64,000 nt of DNA from SZUA-365 sp964635845 (lineage in GTDB: Bacteria > Bacteroidota > Ignavibacteria > SZUA-365): contig CAZWNO010000003.1 in the NCBI GenBank assembly GCA_964635845.1, forward strand, positions 1-64,000, read 5' to 3'. Shown piece after piece: positions 37,580 to 46,998 of the stretch; positions within the stretch are counted from its first letter, which is position 1, and the number at the start of each line of letters is the position of its first letter. The notes beneath the pieces are model-generated. The model made no database searches. It was not told the origin of the DNA and saw nothing but the letters and a program-made list of their open reading frames with translations. The translations under genes and the position numbers were made by a program.

Positions 37580-38143
37580 ATGCGCATTGACAGAAGCATT
37601 ATATCGACCCGATTCGCCTGTGATCTTGCCGCCTGCAAGGGCGCTTGCTGCACGTTTCCCGGCGGTAGCGGTCCCCCGGTCCATGAGGACGAGATTCCGA
37701 TAATCGAGGAAGCCTGGAAGGCTGTCCGGCCCCTGCTTCCCGCCGAACACCGCAGGGAGGGGGATCTCTACGGATTGATCGTCGAAGACGGTGAAGATTT
37801 GACGCTTCGGTGTTATGACGACCGCGCCTGCATCTTCGTCACGTACGAGAATGACGTGGCGGTCTGTTCGATCCAGCGACTCCATCAGCAGGGCCGGTTC
37901 GACTGGCCGAAGCCGCTGTCATGCCACCTGTTTCCGATCCGCATCCGCGGCCAGCGCAATGCCCAGCTACGGCTCGAGCATTTCGGCGAGTGTGCTCCCG
38001 CGTTCGCGGCGGGTGAGCGTGATGATGTGCCACTCGTCGAATTCCTCGAAACTCCCCTGCGACGCGCCTTCGGAGATGGGATTTACGGAGAATTGAAAGC
38101 GCGCAGCGATGCGCACCGCCAAAATGGCGGAGGGGGAGTCTAG
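37580..38143 (+). CDS. DUF3109 family cysteine-rich protein
   Basis: A 187-residue cytoplasmic protein of the DUF3109 family, related to the YkgJ-type CxxxCxxC zinc/iron proteins. The cysteine cluster near the N-terminus (FACDLAACKGACC) is followed by single cysteines in LRCYDD, AVCSIQ and PLSCHLFPIRI and HFGECAP, a pattern that fits binding of a metal or Fe-S cluster. The biochemical role of the family is not known. It lies just ahead of rpoN, whose chosen start is five bases after this stop. Confidence 0.85.
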   Translation: MRIDRSIISTRFACDLAACKGACCTFPGGSGPPVHEDEIPIIEEAWKAVRPLLPAEHRREGDLYGLIVEDGEDLTLRCYDDRACIFVTYENDVAVCSIQRLHQQGRFDWPKPLSCHLFPIRIRGQRNAQLRLEHFGECAPAFAAGERDDVPLVEFLETPLRRAFGDGIYGELKARSDAHRQNGGGGV

Positions 38144-38147
38144 CCCC

Positions 38148-39659
38148 ATGCTCCACCTCACGCAGACGCAGAGACTGCAACAAAAACTCTCTCCTGCACA
38201 GGTCCAATACCTTAAAATATTACAGCTTCCGGTTCTTCAGCTCGAGCAAAAGATTAAGGATGAACTTGAGTTGAATCCCTTGCTCGAGGAGGGAATGGAG
38301 ATGGAGGAGGAACTGGAGGAAAGGGCGGAGCTGCTCCAGGAAGAAAAGAGCAGCGGGGATGAAGAGGCGGATGCGGAAGACTTATCGCCGTCGGAGCGAA
38401 GCGCGGAATCGCCTGGCGATACGATGGAAAAGGAAATCCGTGAGCATACCGACGAGGAATATTCCTGGGAGGAGTTCTTCGAAAACAATGAGGGGCCCAG
38501 TTCGACGAATCAGTACTGGGACGATGACGACAGTCGCGAGGTGCCGGCCCCGGCGCTGGTGACGCTGCGCGAACGTCTCCGGGAGCAGATTCAGCTGCTC
38601 GAACTGACGGCTGTCGAGGAGGAATTCGCAGAGGTCATCCTCTGGAACATCGACGACGACGGATACCTCCGAACGGATTTCTCGCAGTTGCTGCGGGATT
38701 TCAATATTGAGAATCAGGTCGATCTTCCAAGCGACAAAGCCGAAGCCGTGATCCGTCGCGTGCAGCGGCTGGATCCACCCGGCATCGCATCCCGCGATCT
38801 GCGCGAATGCCTGCTCGTACAGCTGGAACTCCTCCCGAATGTGAGCACGCCGCGCATCATCGCGATGCGGATCCTTCGCGAGGCCTATGACTCGTTCGAG
38901 AAGAAGCACTTCGGCCGGATCATGCAGGAACTGCACATCAGCGAAGACATGCTCAAGCGGGCGTTCGACATCATTCGCAATCTCAACCCCAAACCGGGCG
39001 ACGGGGACGGCATCGTTTCCGTCAATTACCTGATACCTGATTTCTTCGTGCATCGCGAGGACGGTGAATTCATCATCACGCTGAACGACAGGGGCGTGCC
39101 TCCGCTCCGCGTCAATCGCGCATACAAGGAAATGCTGCTCAACCACCGCAAGCGCATCTCGACGGAAACGAGACAGTTTCTACGTCAGAAGATGGAAGCG
39201 GCCAAATGGTTCATCCAGTCCATCCATCAGCGCCGCAACACCATGCTTTCCGTGATGCAATCGATCGTCGAGAAACAGCGCGCATGGTTCGAACAAGGGC
39301 AGGGTCATCTCAAACCGCTCATTTACAAGGACATCGCGGAGGATATCGAGATGGATATCTCGACCATCTCCCGCGTTGTAAACGGCAAGTATGTACAGAC
39401 CGAGTGGGGCGTCTTCGAACTGCGCTACTTCTTCAGCGAGGGGATCAGCACGGAGGGCGGCGACGAAGTGGCGAACAAGGAAGTGATGGCCATCATGAAG
39501 GACATCATCGCGGCGGAAAATCCCCGCAAACCGCTGAGCGACCAGGAGCTGACGAAAATCCTGCAGCAGAAAGGTTTCAACATCGCGCGGCGCACGATCG
39601 CCAAGTACCGCGAATCGATGGAGATACCCGTCTCACGACTTCGCAAACAGCTGGTCTGA
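38148..39659 (+). CDS. rpoN: RNA polymerase sigma-54 factor
   Basis: A 503-residue alternative sigma factor that needs an AAA+ activator. The N-terminal region I is Gln/Leu-rich (LTQTQRLQQKLSPAQVQYL), followed by a very acidic region II (residues about 45-115, runs of Glu), the core-binding domain, and the C-terminal RpoN box ARRTIAKYRE. The ATG at 38148 follows a GGAGGGGGAG sequence eight bases upstream; an ATG at 38109 would overlap the preceding gene. No activator gene is present in the window. It is followed by hslV. Confidence 0.96.
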   Translation: MLHLTQTQRLQQKLSPAQVQYLKILQLPVLQLEQKIKDELELNPLLEEGMEMEEELEERAELLQEEKSSGDEEADAEDLSPSERSAESPGDTMEKEIREHTDEEYSWEEFFENNEGPSSTNQYWDDDDSREVPAPALVTLRERLREQIQLLELTAVEEEFAEVILWNIDDDGYLRTDFSQLLRDFNIENQVDLPSDKAEAVIRRVQRLDPPGIASRDLRECLLVQLELLPNVSTPRIIAMRILREAYDSFEKKHFGRIMQELHISEDMLKRAFDIIRNLNPKPGDGDGIVSVNYLIPDFFVHREDGEFIITLNDRGVPPLRVNRAYKEMLLNHRKRISTETRQFLRQKMEAAKWFIQSIHQRRNTMLSVMQSIVEKQRAWFEQGQGHLKPLIYKDIAEDIEMDISTISRVVNGKYVQTEWGVFELRYFFSEGISTEGGDEVANKEVMAIMKDIIAAENPRKPLSDQELTKILQQKGFNIARRTIAKYRESMEIPVSRLRKQLV

Positions 39660-39681
39660 AATAAAGGAAAAAGATAACGAT

Positions 39682-40221
39682 ATGGAAAAACAGAGCATAC
39701 GCGCGACGACGGTGCTTGGCCTGATCCGGGACGGCAAGGCCGTACTCGGTGCAGACGGACAGGTGACCGTCGGGCAAACCGTCATGAAGCACCATTCGCG
39801 GAAGATCCGGAAGATGTACCGTGGCACGGTCCTTGCCGGCTTCGCCGGATCTGCGGCCGACGCTTTCACGCTTTCCGAGAAATTCGAGGCGAAGCTGGAG
39901 GAATTCCGCGGCAATTTCGAGCGCGCCGCCGTGGAACTCGCGAAAGACTGGCGCACAGACAAGTATCTGCACCGTCTCGAGGCGCTGCTCGCGGTACTGA
40001 ACAGTGAAAAAGCACTGATCATCTCCGGATCCGGGGATGTGATCGAACCCGACGACGGGATCGTCGCCATCGGCTCGGGAGGGAGCTTCGCGCTCGCGGC
40101 CGCGCGCGTGCTCGTCAAACACACGGATCTTCCCGCGCGTGACATCGTGGAGGAAGCGCTCCGCGCGGCCGCGGAGATCTGCATCTATACCAACAGCAAC
40201 ATCGTGATCGAGGAATTATAG
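39682..40221 (+). CDS. hslV: ATP-dependent protease subunit HslV
   Basis: Proteasome-like peptidase of 179 residues that forms the core of the HslVU complex. The catalytic threonine is expected at Thr9, exposed by removal of the first eight residues (MEKQSIRA); the next residues TTVLGLIRDGK and LGADGQVTVG are typical, as are Lys and Gly in HHSRKIRKMY and FAGSAADAF. An AAAGGA sequence precedes the start. It is followed by hslU six bases later. Confidence 0.97.
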   Translation: MEKQSIRATTVLGLIRDGKAVLGADGQVTVGQTVMKHHSRKIRKMYRGTVLAGFAGSAADAFTLSEKFEAKLEEFRGNFERAAVELAKDWRTDKYLHRLEALLAVLNSEKALIISGSGDVIEPDDGIVAIGSGGSFALAAARVLVKHTDLPARDIVEEALRAAAEICIYTNSNIVIEEL

Positions 40222-40227
40222 CCCATC

Positions 40228-41586
40228 ATGCAATCAGATTCAATTCATTATCTCCAGGATTCGCTGACGCCAAAACGCATCGTCGACGAACTCGACAAAT
40301 ACATCATCGGCCAGGACAACGCGAAGCGCTCCGTCGCCATCGCGCTGAGAAACCGCTGGCGCCGTCAGCAGGTCGACGTCCCTCTGCGTGACGAAATCAT
40401 GCCGAACAATATCATCCTGATCGGTCCGACCGGTGTGGGGAAGACGGAGATCGCGCGCAGGCTGTCGCGGCTCGCCGGCGCGCCCTTTCTCAAGGTCGAA
40501 GCCTCGAAGTTCACGGAGGTCGGGTATGTCGGCCGCGACGTCGAATCGATGATCCGCGATCTCGTCGAAATTGCCATCAACCAGGTACGTGCGGAAAAGA
40601 CCGCCGAGGTGCAGGAGAAAGCATTGCATCTGGCCGAGGAACGCATTCTCGACATCATCTTTCCGCGCACGCCGGTACAGGAGGGAGAGGTCGACGTGCA
40701 GTCGCAAACGCGTGAAAAGCTGCGTGAGCAGCTGCGCGCAGGCAACCTCGACGAGCGCGTCATCGAGATCGACATCACCATCACGTCCAGCGCCAATATG
40801 CAGATATTCGGACCGATGGGTCTTGAAGACATGGGCGTGGACATCCAGAATCTGCTCAGCAGCATGATGCCGAAGCGATCGAAGAAGCGGAGAATCTCCA
40901 TCGCCGAAGCAAAAACGCTGCTGCTGCAGGATGAAGCGCAGAAGCTCATCGATCCGGAAGCCGTCTCCCGTGTCGCGCTCGAACGCGTGCAGAACTCCGG
41001 CATCATCTTCCTCGATGAGATCGACAAGATCGCGGGGAGCAAATCGGCGGGCGGCGGCATCGATGTCTCACGCGAGGGAGTGCAGCGCGACCTGCTTCCC
41101 ATCGTGGAAGGCAGCAATGTCAATACGAAGTACGGCGTCGTGCGCACGGACCATATTCTCTTCATCGCATCCGGCGCCTTCCATGTCTCCAAGCCGAGCG
41201 ACCTCATCCCCGAATTGCAGGGCCGTTTTCCGATCCGCGTCGAACTCGAAAGCCTGACGGAAGAGGATTTCGTCGCCATTCTCACCAAGCCGAAGAACGC
41301 CCTGCTCAAACAGTACGGCGCCTTGCTTCTGACGGAAGGAGTGCGCCTGGTTTTTGAAGATGACGGCATCCGCGAAATCGCCCGAATCGCCGCTGAGGTC
41401 AACGAACGTGTCGAGAATATCGGTGCCAGGCGGCTGCATACGATACTGACGACGTTGCTGGAACAGATCCTGTTCGAGGTCCCCGACGTCGTCAGGGCGG
41501 AGGTGGTGACAATCGACGCGAAAATGGTGGAGGAGAAGCTCGCCAGCATCGTGAAGGACAGGGACTTAAGCAGATATATCTTATAG
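40228..41586 (+). CDS. hslU: ATP-dependent protease ATPase subunit HslU
   Basis: AAA+ unfoldase of 452 residues that feeds proteins into HslV. Visible are the opening LTPKRIVDELDKYIIGQDNAK, Walker A GPTGVGKTE, the pore motif GYVGRD, Walker B IIFLDEIDKIAG and the sensor regions near the C-terminus, ending in SRYIL as expected for docking into HslV. The inserted I domain (residues about 110-240) is present. It forms an operon with hslV and probably the next two unknown genes. Confidence 0.98.
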   Translation: MQSDSIHYLQDSLTPKRIVDELDKYIIGQDNAKRSVAIALRNRWRRQQVDVPLRDEIMPNNIILIGPTGVGKTEIARRLSRLAGAPFLKVEASKFTEVGYVGRDVESMIRDLVEIAINQVRAEKTAEVQEKALHLAEERILDIIFPRTPVQEGEVDVQSQTREKLREQLRAGNLDERVIEIDITITSSANMQIFGPMGLEDMGVDIQNLLSSMMPKRSKKRRISIAEAKTLLLQDEAQKLIDPEAVSRVALERVQNSGIIFLDEIDKIAGSKSAGGGIDVSREGVQRDLLPIVEGSNVNTKYGVVRTDHILFIASGAFHVSKPSDLIPELQGRFPIRVELESLTEEDFVAILTKPKNALLKQYGALLLTEGVRLVFEDDGIREIARIAAEVNERVENIGARRLHTILTTLLEQILFEVPDVVRAEVVTIDAKMVEEKLASIVKDRDLSRYIL

Positions 41587-41594
41587 GAATTCTC

Positions 41595-42230
41595 ATGACT
41601 AATTCGTCCACAAACAAGGGAGATGCGGGATGGGATGACCCCCTGTTCCGCACCGGGATGATGTTTCTCCTGTTCGCCGGCGCGCTCTGGCTCGGCGGCA
41701 CCGTCTACCGCGCGGTCATCGCCAACGAACTCTTCATCGCAGGCACGCTCGAATTCGATCCGACCATGCCGCCGGCGCAGGAACGGACACTGTACCAGCT
41801 GATCTACGCGTCCTCGATCGTCGTGCTCATCTCCTATGTCGTCACACTCATCGCGGCGATCGTGGTGATGTGGCGCATTCCCCTGCGCATCAAGGAAAAT
41901 GGCTGGCTGCTCATGGCGGGCATCCTGGTCTTCATGTTCGTGCCGGTGGAAATTTTCACGGGATATCTCGACATTCATTTCTTCTATCTCTGGGATTGGA
42001 CCCTGGATGCGTTCGCCGCACAGGGCGAACCGGGATTTCTCGGCGTGCAGACGGAACTCCGCAAGACCATCTCCCATCGAATCGGTGCGCTCGCGGGTCT
42101 GCCCGTGATGGCTGTTCTGTGTTACATAACCGCATCGGTCATCATCATCTGGCAGCCGATGAGGAAGAGAAGAAATACGGACACGGCTGTTGGTACGACT
42201 CCATCAACCACTGAGACGGAGCAGGGATAA
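41595..42230 (+). CDS. Unknown four-helix membrane protein
   Basis: A 211-residue protein with four predicted membrane segments (about residues 22-36, 73-95, 105-122 and 165-187) and polar ends; the tail is Thr/Glu-rich. The third and fourth segments are separated by an aromatic-rich loop (YLDIHFFYLWDW). I recognise no family. It starts eight bases after hslU and ends exactly where the next unknown gene starts. An operon link to the heat-shock-type protease is suggestive but does not define a role. Confidence 0.75.
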   Translation: MTNSSTNKGDAGWDDPLFRTGMMFLLFAGALWLGGTVYRAVIANELFIAGTLEFDPTMPPAQERTLYQLIYASSIVVLISYVVTLIAAIVVMWRIPLRIKENGWLLMAGILVFMFVPVEIFTGYLDIHFFYLWDWTLDAFAAQGEPGFLGVQTELRKTISHRIGALAGLPVMAVLCYITASVIIIWQPMRKRRNTDTAVGTTPSTTETEQG

Positions 42231-42506
42231 ATGATATCCGGAATGGACAGCGAGGCGATGCTCGAAGAGCTGCGTGAGACCTGCGAGCACCTGGGCTACA
42301 AGATCCGTTACGAGAAGGGGGACTTCGACGGAGGGCACTGCATCCTGAAGGAAGAGCGTCTTCTCGTCGTCAACCGCCGGTTCACGACGGAGAAAAAGAT
42401 CGCAACCGTCGCGCGCGCATTGAGCGAACTCGGAGTCGATGCGATATTCGTCAAGCCTGCGGTGAGGGAACTCATTGACAAGGAAAACGGGAAGAGCGAG
42501 TCCTGA
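42231..42506 (+). CDS. Small conserved-looking protein of unknown function (91 aa)
   Basis: A small soluble protein, acidic at the start and with a lysine-rich middle (TTEKKIATVARAL). The pattern FDGGHCILKEERLLVVNRR followed by a helix resembles small proteins annotated only as hypothetical in Bacteroidota. It begins directly after the four-helix membrane protein and its stop overlaps the start of the metallohydrolase gene (TGATG), so translation is coupled on both sides. No function is proposed. Confidence 0.7.
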   Translation: MISGMDSEAMLEELRETCEHLGYKIRYEKGDFDGGHCILKEERLLVVNRRFTTEKKIATVARALSELGVDAIFVKPAVRELIDKENGKSES

Positions 42507-43297
42507 TGAAGACCTCGCTCCTCGTGCTCGGTTCCGGCACATCGCAGGGAGTACCCGCGATAGGATGCCTTTGCGAAACCTGCCGGTCCTCGGATCCGCG
42601 CGACGCGAGGCTGCGGCCGTCCGTCCTGTTCAGCGTCGGGGAGACGACACTGCTGGTGGATACATCATCGGATTTCCGGCAGCAGATGCTGCGTACCGGG
42701 ATTCGGCATATCGACGCCGTGCTGTACACGCATCACCATTTCGACCATATCGGAGGGTTTGACGACCTGCGGCAATTCAACTTCCTGCAGAAATCCCCGA
42801 TGCGCGTTTATGGACTCGAGGAAACCCTTGACGAACTCCGTGTCACATTCCGTTACGCGTTCGGCGCCGCGAGGCAGACCGGCGGTGGATTGCCCAGCGC
42901 GGAGCTGCATGCCGTCGATGGCGGTGCCCCGTTTTCCGTGGATTCCATTACCGTCACGCCGATTCCCGTCATGCACGGCGTGCTTCCGATCCTTGGATAC
43001 CGGATCGGTGACATGGCGTACATCACCGACACGAACGAGATCCCGGAACGATCCTTTTCACTGCTCGAAGGGCTCGACGTGCTCGTGCTCGATGCACTAC
43101 GGCACAAGGCGCATCCGACGCATTTCAATCTCGAAGAAGCGATCGACATCGCGCGCCGGATCGGGGCACGGCGCAGCTACTTCACGCATATCGCCCACAA
43201 CATCCTGCATGCCCGTGACAGCACGCTGCTTCCCGAAACCATGGAATTTTCGTATGATGGACTTTTGATTTCAACGGAGCCATCCGGTCATGATTGA
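42506..43297 (+). CDS. PhnP-like MBL-fold metallohydrolase
   Basis: A 263-residue metallo-beta-lactamase-fold enzyme close to PhnP and similar phosphodiesterases. The metal motif HxHxDH is THHHFDHIGG; other ligands are the His in PVMHGVLP, Asp in ITDTNEI and His in THIAHN. Two cysteines near the N-terminus (CLCETC) match the structural zinc site of PhnP. It probably hydrolyses a cyclic phosphodiester of a small molecule, but no phn genes are nearby. It overlaps the next gene by eight bases. Confidence 0.88.
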   Translation: MKTSLLVLGSGTSQGVPAIGCLCETCRSSDPRDARLRPSVLFSVGETTLLVDTSSDFRQQMLRTGIRHIDAVLYTHHHFDHIGGFDDLRQFNFLQKSPMRVYGLEETLDELRVTFRYAFGAARQTGGGLPSAELHAVDGGAPFSVDSITVTPIPVMHGVLPILGYRIGDMAYITDTNEIPERSFSLLEGLDVLVLDALRHKAHPTHFNLEEAIDIARRIGARRSYFTHIAHNILHARDSTLLPETMEFSYDGLLISTEPSGHD

Positions 43298-43979
43298 CGC
43301 CGTGGTATTCGATCTCGACAACACGCTCGTGGACTTCATGCTCATGAAGCGCAATGCGGTGGAAGCGGGCATCCGCTCCATGATCGACGCGGGACTGAGC
43401 ACATCGTTCGAGGACGTCGACGCGCTGATCGCGCGGATATACCAGGAGCAGGGGATCGAATATCAGCGTGTGTTCAACCAGGTGCTGCAGGAATTGACCA
43501 ACGACGTCGATCACAAGGTGCTCGCGGCGGGTATCGTCGGATACCGCAAGGCACGCGAAGCGATGCTCGTGCCGTATCCGCACGTGCACATGACGCTGTT
43601 CACCCTCGCGCGGATGGGACTCAAGCTGGGAGTGGTTTCCGACGCGCCGAAACTCGAGGCATGGCTGCGGCTGTGTTCGCTCAACCTGCATCATATCTTC
43701 GACGCCGTGATCACGTTCGAGGACACGGGAGAACGCAAGCCGAGTCCGACGCCGTTCCAGCGCGTACTCTCGCTGATGGGAATCCATCCCTCTCATGCCA
43801 TCATGGTGGGCGATTGGGAGGAGCGCGATATTCTCGGTGCGCGGAACATCGGCATGTACACCGCATTCGCGCGCTACGGAGACACCTTCAACACCGGCGA
43901 ATCGAGCGCGGACTACGACCTCAACGACATCAGCGATCTGATCGGCATCATCCGCCGTCTGCGAAAGGGCGACGCATGA
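43290..43979 (+). CDS. HAD-family phosphatase
   Basis: A 229-residue HAD hydrolase with a small helical cap. Motif I is FDLDNTLVD, motif II Ser in VVSDAPKLE, motif III Lys in GERKPSPTPF and motif IV VGDWEERDILGARNIGM. The layout matches phosphoglycolate-phosphatase-like or pyrophosphatase-like enzymes, and the substrate is uncertain. Overlaps on both sides show tight coupling with the metallohydrolase and acpS genes. Confidence 0.9.
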   Translation: MIDAVVFDLDNTLVDFMLMKRNAVEAGIRSMIDAGLSTSFEDVDALIARIYQEQGIEYQRVFNQVLQELTNDVDHKVLAAGIVGYRKAREAMLVPYPHVHMTLFTLARMGLKLGVVSDAPKLEAWLRLCSLNLHHIFDAVITFEDTGERKPSPTPFQRVLSLMGIHPSHAIMVGDWEERDILGARNIGMYTAFARYGDTFNTGESSADYDLNDISDLIGIIRRLRKGDA

Positions 43980-44373
43980 GTACCATATTCGGCATCGGCA
44001 TAGACATCGAGGAGATCTCGCGCTTCGAACAACTGACCGAGGAATGGGGGCTGCGCTTCGAAAACAAACTGTATACGGAGCGGGAAATCCGCTACTGCAA
44101 TGGCAAGATCAAGCCGCCGCAGCATTTCGCGGCGCGCTTCGCGGCGAAGGAGGCGTTCTCCAAGGCGATCGGCACCGGCTGGACGGGTGCGTTCCGATGG
44201 ACCGATGTCGAGGTGCGGAACGACGAGGCGGGAAAGCCGTCGTTCCTGCTGCACAATTCTCTCGACAGGAAATTCGGCGGAATGAACATCCATCTGTCGC
44301 TCNNNNNNNNNNGCTCTCCCACAGCGGCGCCTACGTCGCCGCCATGGTTGTCATACAGGATAACGAGGTCTGA
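43976..44373 (+). CDS. acpS: Holo-acyl carrier protein synthase, split by an assembly gap
   Basis: Transfers 4'-phosphopantetheine from CoA to acyl carrier protein. The opening GIGIDIEEISRFEQL and the FAAKEAFSKAIGTG motif hold the metal and catalytic residues. Ten N at 44303-44312 break the frame near the end. The flanks share GCTC, and merging them on this four-base overlap gives HLSLSHSGAY, the expected AcpS ending, for a total of about 127 residues. The start overlaps the preceding stop as ATGA. Confidence 0.93.
44303..44312. other. Assembly gap (10 N) inside acpS
   Basis: Placeholder gap; the flanking sequences overlap by GCTC and rejoin acpS in frame. Confidence 0.9.
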
Positions 44374-44416
44374 TAGAATTCGACGCCTGATACACTTCAA
44401 AATCCCGGAGGAGTTC

Positions 44417-45957
44417 ATGGAGAGGTTTTTCAGATTTTCATTCGCGCTGTTCGGCGCCGCTTTCATTGCATCCATTCTTGCGCTGGGGGGATGCTCCGAT
44501 GATTCACCGACAAATCCTGATCCTACCGACACGAATTCGGTAAAGATCGATGACAGGATCCGCACGATCGTTTTCGTNNNNNNNNNNACCTCGGCCAAAC
44601 GCACGAGCTCACTCAGGGCTAGCTCACCCAGCGCTTCGCGCTCAACGGCTACACCGAGACTCAGCTGATCGCGTTCGATATCGAGAATTACTACACGGGC
44701 AGCGCGATCGACATCCAGAAAATGGCGACGCAGGTCGGCAGCCGGATAGGCGCCGCGCTGACTGCCTCCGGGGAAACCCGTGTGGACATCATCGCGCACG
44801 GCAGCGGCGCGAATGCAGTGCAGCACTGGCTTGTCAACATGGGCGGCACGGCCAAGGCCGCGCACGTCGTGTTCATCGGCGGAAGCTACGACATGTCCCT
44901 GCTCGTGAACGGCGACATCACGCCGTCGCCGTGCAAATACATGTCCCTCCGCAGCGACGGCAAGGACGCCGCGCAGCAGGGCAATGCGGAGTACGGCAAT
45001 CTGGCCGGCGCCACGAACGAGCAGNNNNNNNNNNNNNNNNNNNNNNNNNNNNNNNNNNNNNNNNNNNNNNNNNNNNNNNNNNNNNNNNNNNNCAACCTGC
45101 AGCTTCTCTCGGAGAGGACGCCATTTGAAAAAATGTACGCATTTCTCACGGGTACCGCCCCGACTGAGAAGAACATGCCGAATTCCCATCCCGGTCAGAC
45201 CTACGAGATCAAGGGCCGTGTGATCGATTTCATCGACAACACACCCGTGGGCGGAGCAGTCATCGCCCTGGTGAAAATCCTCAAGCTCAAGTCAGGCGAA
45301 TACCAGCGCCAGGTGACCGGCACGGTAGTCACCGCGGATGCCCAGGGATTCTTCACCCTGAGCGATCTCGTCGGACTCGACCAGAGTCTCGAGCTCCTCG
45401 TCCGCAGCGGCGATGCCGCATATTTCGATATGCACATCCACCGCCAGCCGTGGCGCGCCAACTCCCATACGGAGCGTCTGCGCATGATACCGCGCAGCGG
45501 CGGCGAGAGCGAGATTCTCAGTAACTACAGCGCGGCGCTGAGAACCGGGACGCATGCGGTGATGATGGTCATGACGCAGAACCGGACGCTGCAGCATGGC
45601 CGCGACAATATCACGGTGAAGAGGTACAATTCGAACTTCGAACCGATCGGCGACGTGAGCATCGTCACTCCGGGAAACGCGCCCGTACCGGGTGCAGCGG
45701 TGCAGAACGGGAATACCTGGTTTCTCACGCTGCTCGACTATGACGGAAACGGCCAGGACGGCACGGGTCCGATCGGAGCGGCCGCGCTCAATCACTGGGG
45801 ACTCAATTCCTTCGATTGTTTCCTCGAAGCGGCGACGACGAATCATCAGACGCATGTCGATCTGAACGGGACGGTGCTCGGCACGTTCAACTACCGGTCG
45901 TCCGGTGCGAGCGGGAACAACAATTCCGGTTTCAATCTCGTGCAGTTCGAATATTGA
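44417..45957 (+). CDS. Lipase-like lipoprotein with regulatory-like domain, interrupted
   Basis: A strong ribosome-binding site (GGAGGAG) precedes the ATG at 44417, and the signal ends in the lipobox LGGC, so this is a surface or periplasmic lipoprotein. After TIVFV a 10-N gap follows. The frame then reads LGQTHELTQG, an in-frame TAG at 44620-44622, and RFALNGY...VDIIAHGSGANAVQHWL, the layout of an alpha/beta-hydrolase lipase. The nucleophile elbow reads AHGSGA (44794-44811) instead of GHSxGG, so the usual serine position is glycine. A 68-N gap is followed by a carboxypeptidase-regulatory-like beta domain (about 45200-45420) and an unassigned C-terminal domain. It may be a pseudogene, a sequence error, or a recoded gene. 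Confidence 0.7.
44578..44587. other. Assembly gap (10 N) inside the lipase-like gene
   Basis: The flanks do not overlap; frame continuity needs a true gap of 2 bases plus a multiple of three. Confidence 0.85.
45025..45092. other. Assembly gap (68 N) inside the lipase-like gene
   Basis: Probably an estimated gap length; with 68 bases the reading frame is kept on both sides. Confidence 0.9.
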
Positions 45958-45967
45958 TCGCTTTTTC

Positions 45968-46929
45968 ATGACCACGCGTGTCACTGAACTCTTCGGCATC
46001 CAGCACCCGATCATCCAGGCCGGCATGGTCTGGGTGTCGGGCTGGAAGCTCGCGCGCGCCGTGTCCGACGCGGGCGGGCTCGGTCTGATCGGTGCGGGTT
46101 CGATGAAGCCCGCGCTGCTCGCGGAGCATATCCGCAATGCGCGTGCCACCACGCGTGCGCCGATCGGCGTCAATATACCCCTGCTGCGAGGGGACGCGGA
46201 AGATCTGGTTCGTACGACGATCGAGGAGGGGATTCGTATCGTCTTTACGTCGGCCGGACATCCCGGGAAATTCCTTCCTCTCCTCAAGGATGCCGGATGC
46301 ATCGTCGCGCATGTCGTCCCTTCCGTCAAACACGCGCTCAAAGTCGAGAGCGTCGGCTGCGACGCGGTGGTCGCCGAGGGTTTCGAGGCCGGAGGACACA
46401 ACGGCCACGAGGAAACGACGACCCTCTCTCTTATCCCGCAGGTCACGGACGCCGTGAAGATTCCCGTCATCGCGGCGGGCGGCATCGCGGACGGAAGACA
46501 GGTGCTCGCGGCATTCGCGCTGGGGGCCGAAGGTGTGCAGGTCGGGACGCGCTTTGCAGCGACGGCGGAATCGTCCGCGCATCCGCTGTTCAAACAGAAG
46601 ATCGTCGAAGCCAGTGAAGGCGACACGATCCTCACCATGAAGAAGCTTGCCCCGGTTCGGCTGATCCGAACGCCGTTTGCGTTGCGCGCCATCGAAGCGG
46701 AAGCGCGCGGTGCGGACCGGGACGAGCTGATCGAACTGCTCGGCAGGAAGCGGGAGATGCTCGGCATGTTCGAAGGCAACCTCGAGGAAGGTGAATTCGA
46801 AGCGGGCCAGAGCGCCGCCCTCGTGAAGGACATNNNNNNNNNNTACCATCCGCGGCGGATGTCCTTCGGCTCCTGCTCGCGGAATTCGCCTCCGCACGGG
46901 AGCGGATTCCGTCCTCTGGAAAGGACTGA
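45968..46929 (+). CDS. Nitronate monooxygenase / FabK-like FMN enzyme, split by an assembly gap
   Basis: A TIM-barrel FMN enzyme of the 2-nitropropane dioxygenase family. The opening TRVTELFGIQHPIIQAGM, the His-containing AEGFEAGGHNG and the FMN-binding IAAGGIADGRQ and GVQVGTRF are all present. Enoyl-ACP reductase FabK shares these features, and acpS is close by, so either role is possible. Ten N at 46834-46843 break the frame; a one-base overlap of the flanks (GAC-ATA-CCA) restores it and ends at TGA 46927-46929, giving about 316 residues. The start is the ATG at 45968, eleven bases after the previous stop. Confidence 0.88.
46834..46843. other. Assembly gap (10 N) near the end of the FMN enzyme gene
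   Basis: Placeholder gap; the two sides share one T and join in frame. Confidence 0.88.
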
Positions 46930-46937
46930 TTTTCACC

Positions 46938-46969
46938 TTGCATTCAGGACAGGAAAAGAAGTAGCTTTT
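46938..46969 (+). promoter_or_regulatory. Bacteroidota-type promoter for the PorV/PorQ gene
   Basis: TTG at 46938-46940, a 21-base spacer and TAGCTTTT at 46962-46969 match the pattern with one mismatch at the final base. The leader would be about 23 bases. Confidence 0.45.
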
Positions 46970-46998
46970 ATCTTACATCAATCTGAGGAAGCGGGTTC

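Noticed and set aside
40365..42077. Minus-strand open frame of 570 residues opposite hslU
   Set aside because: Shadow of hslU and its neighbour, Ser/Arg-rich and without motifs.
45292..46833. Minus-strand open frame of 513 residues
   Set aside because: Antisense to the lipase-like and FMN enzyme genes; no recognisable domain.
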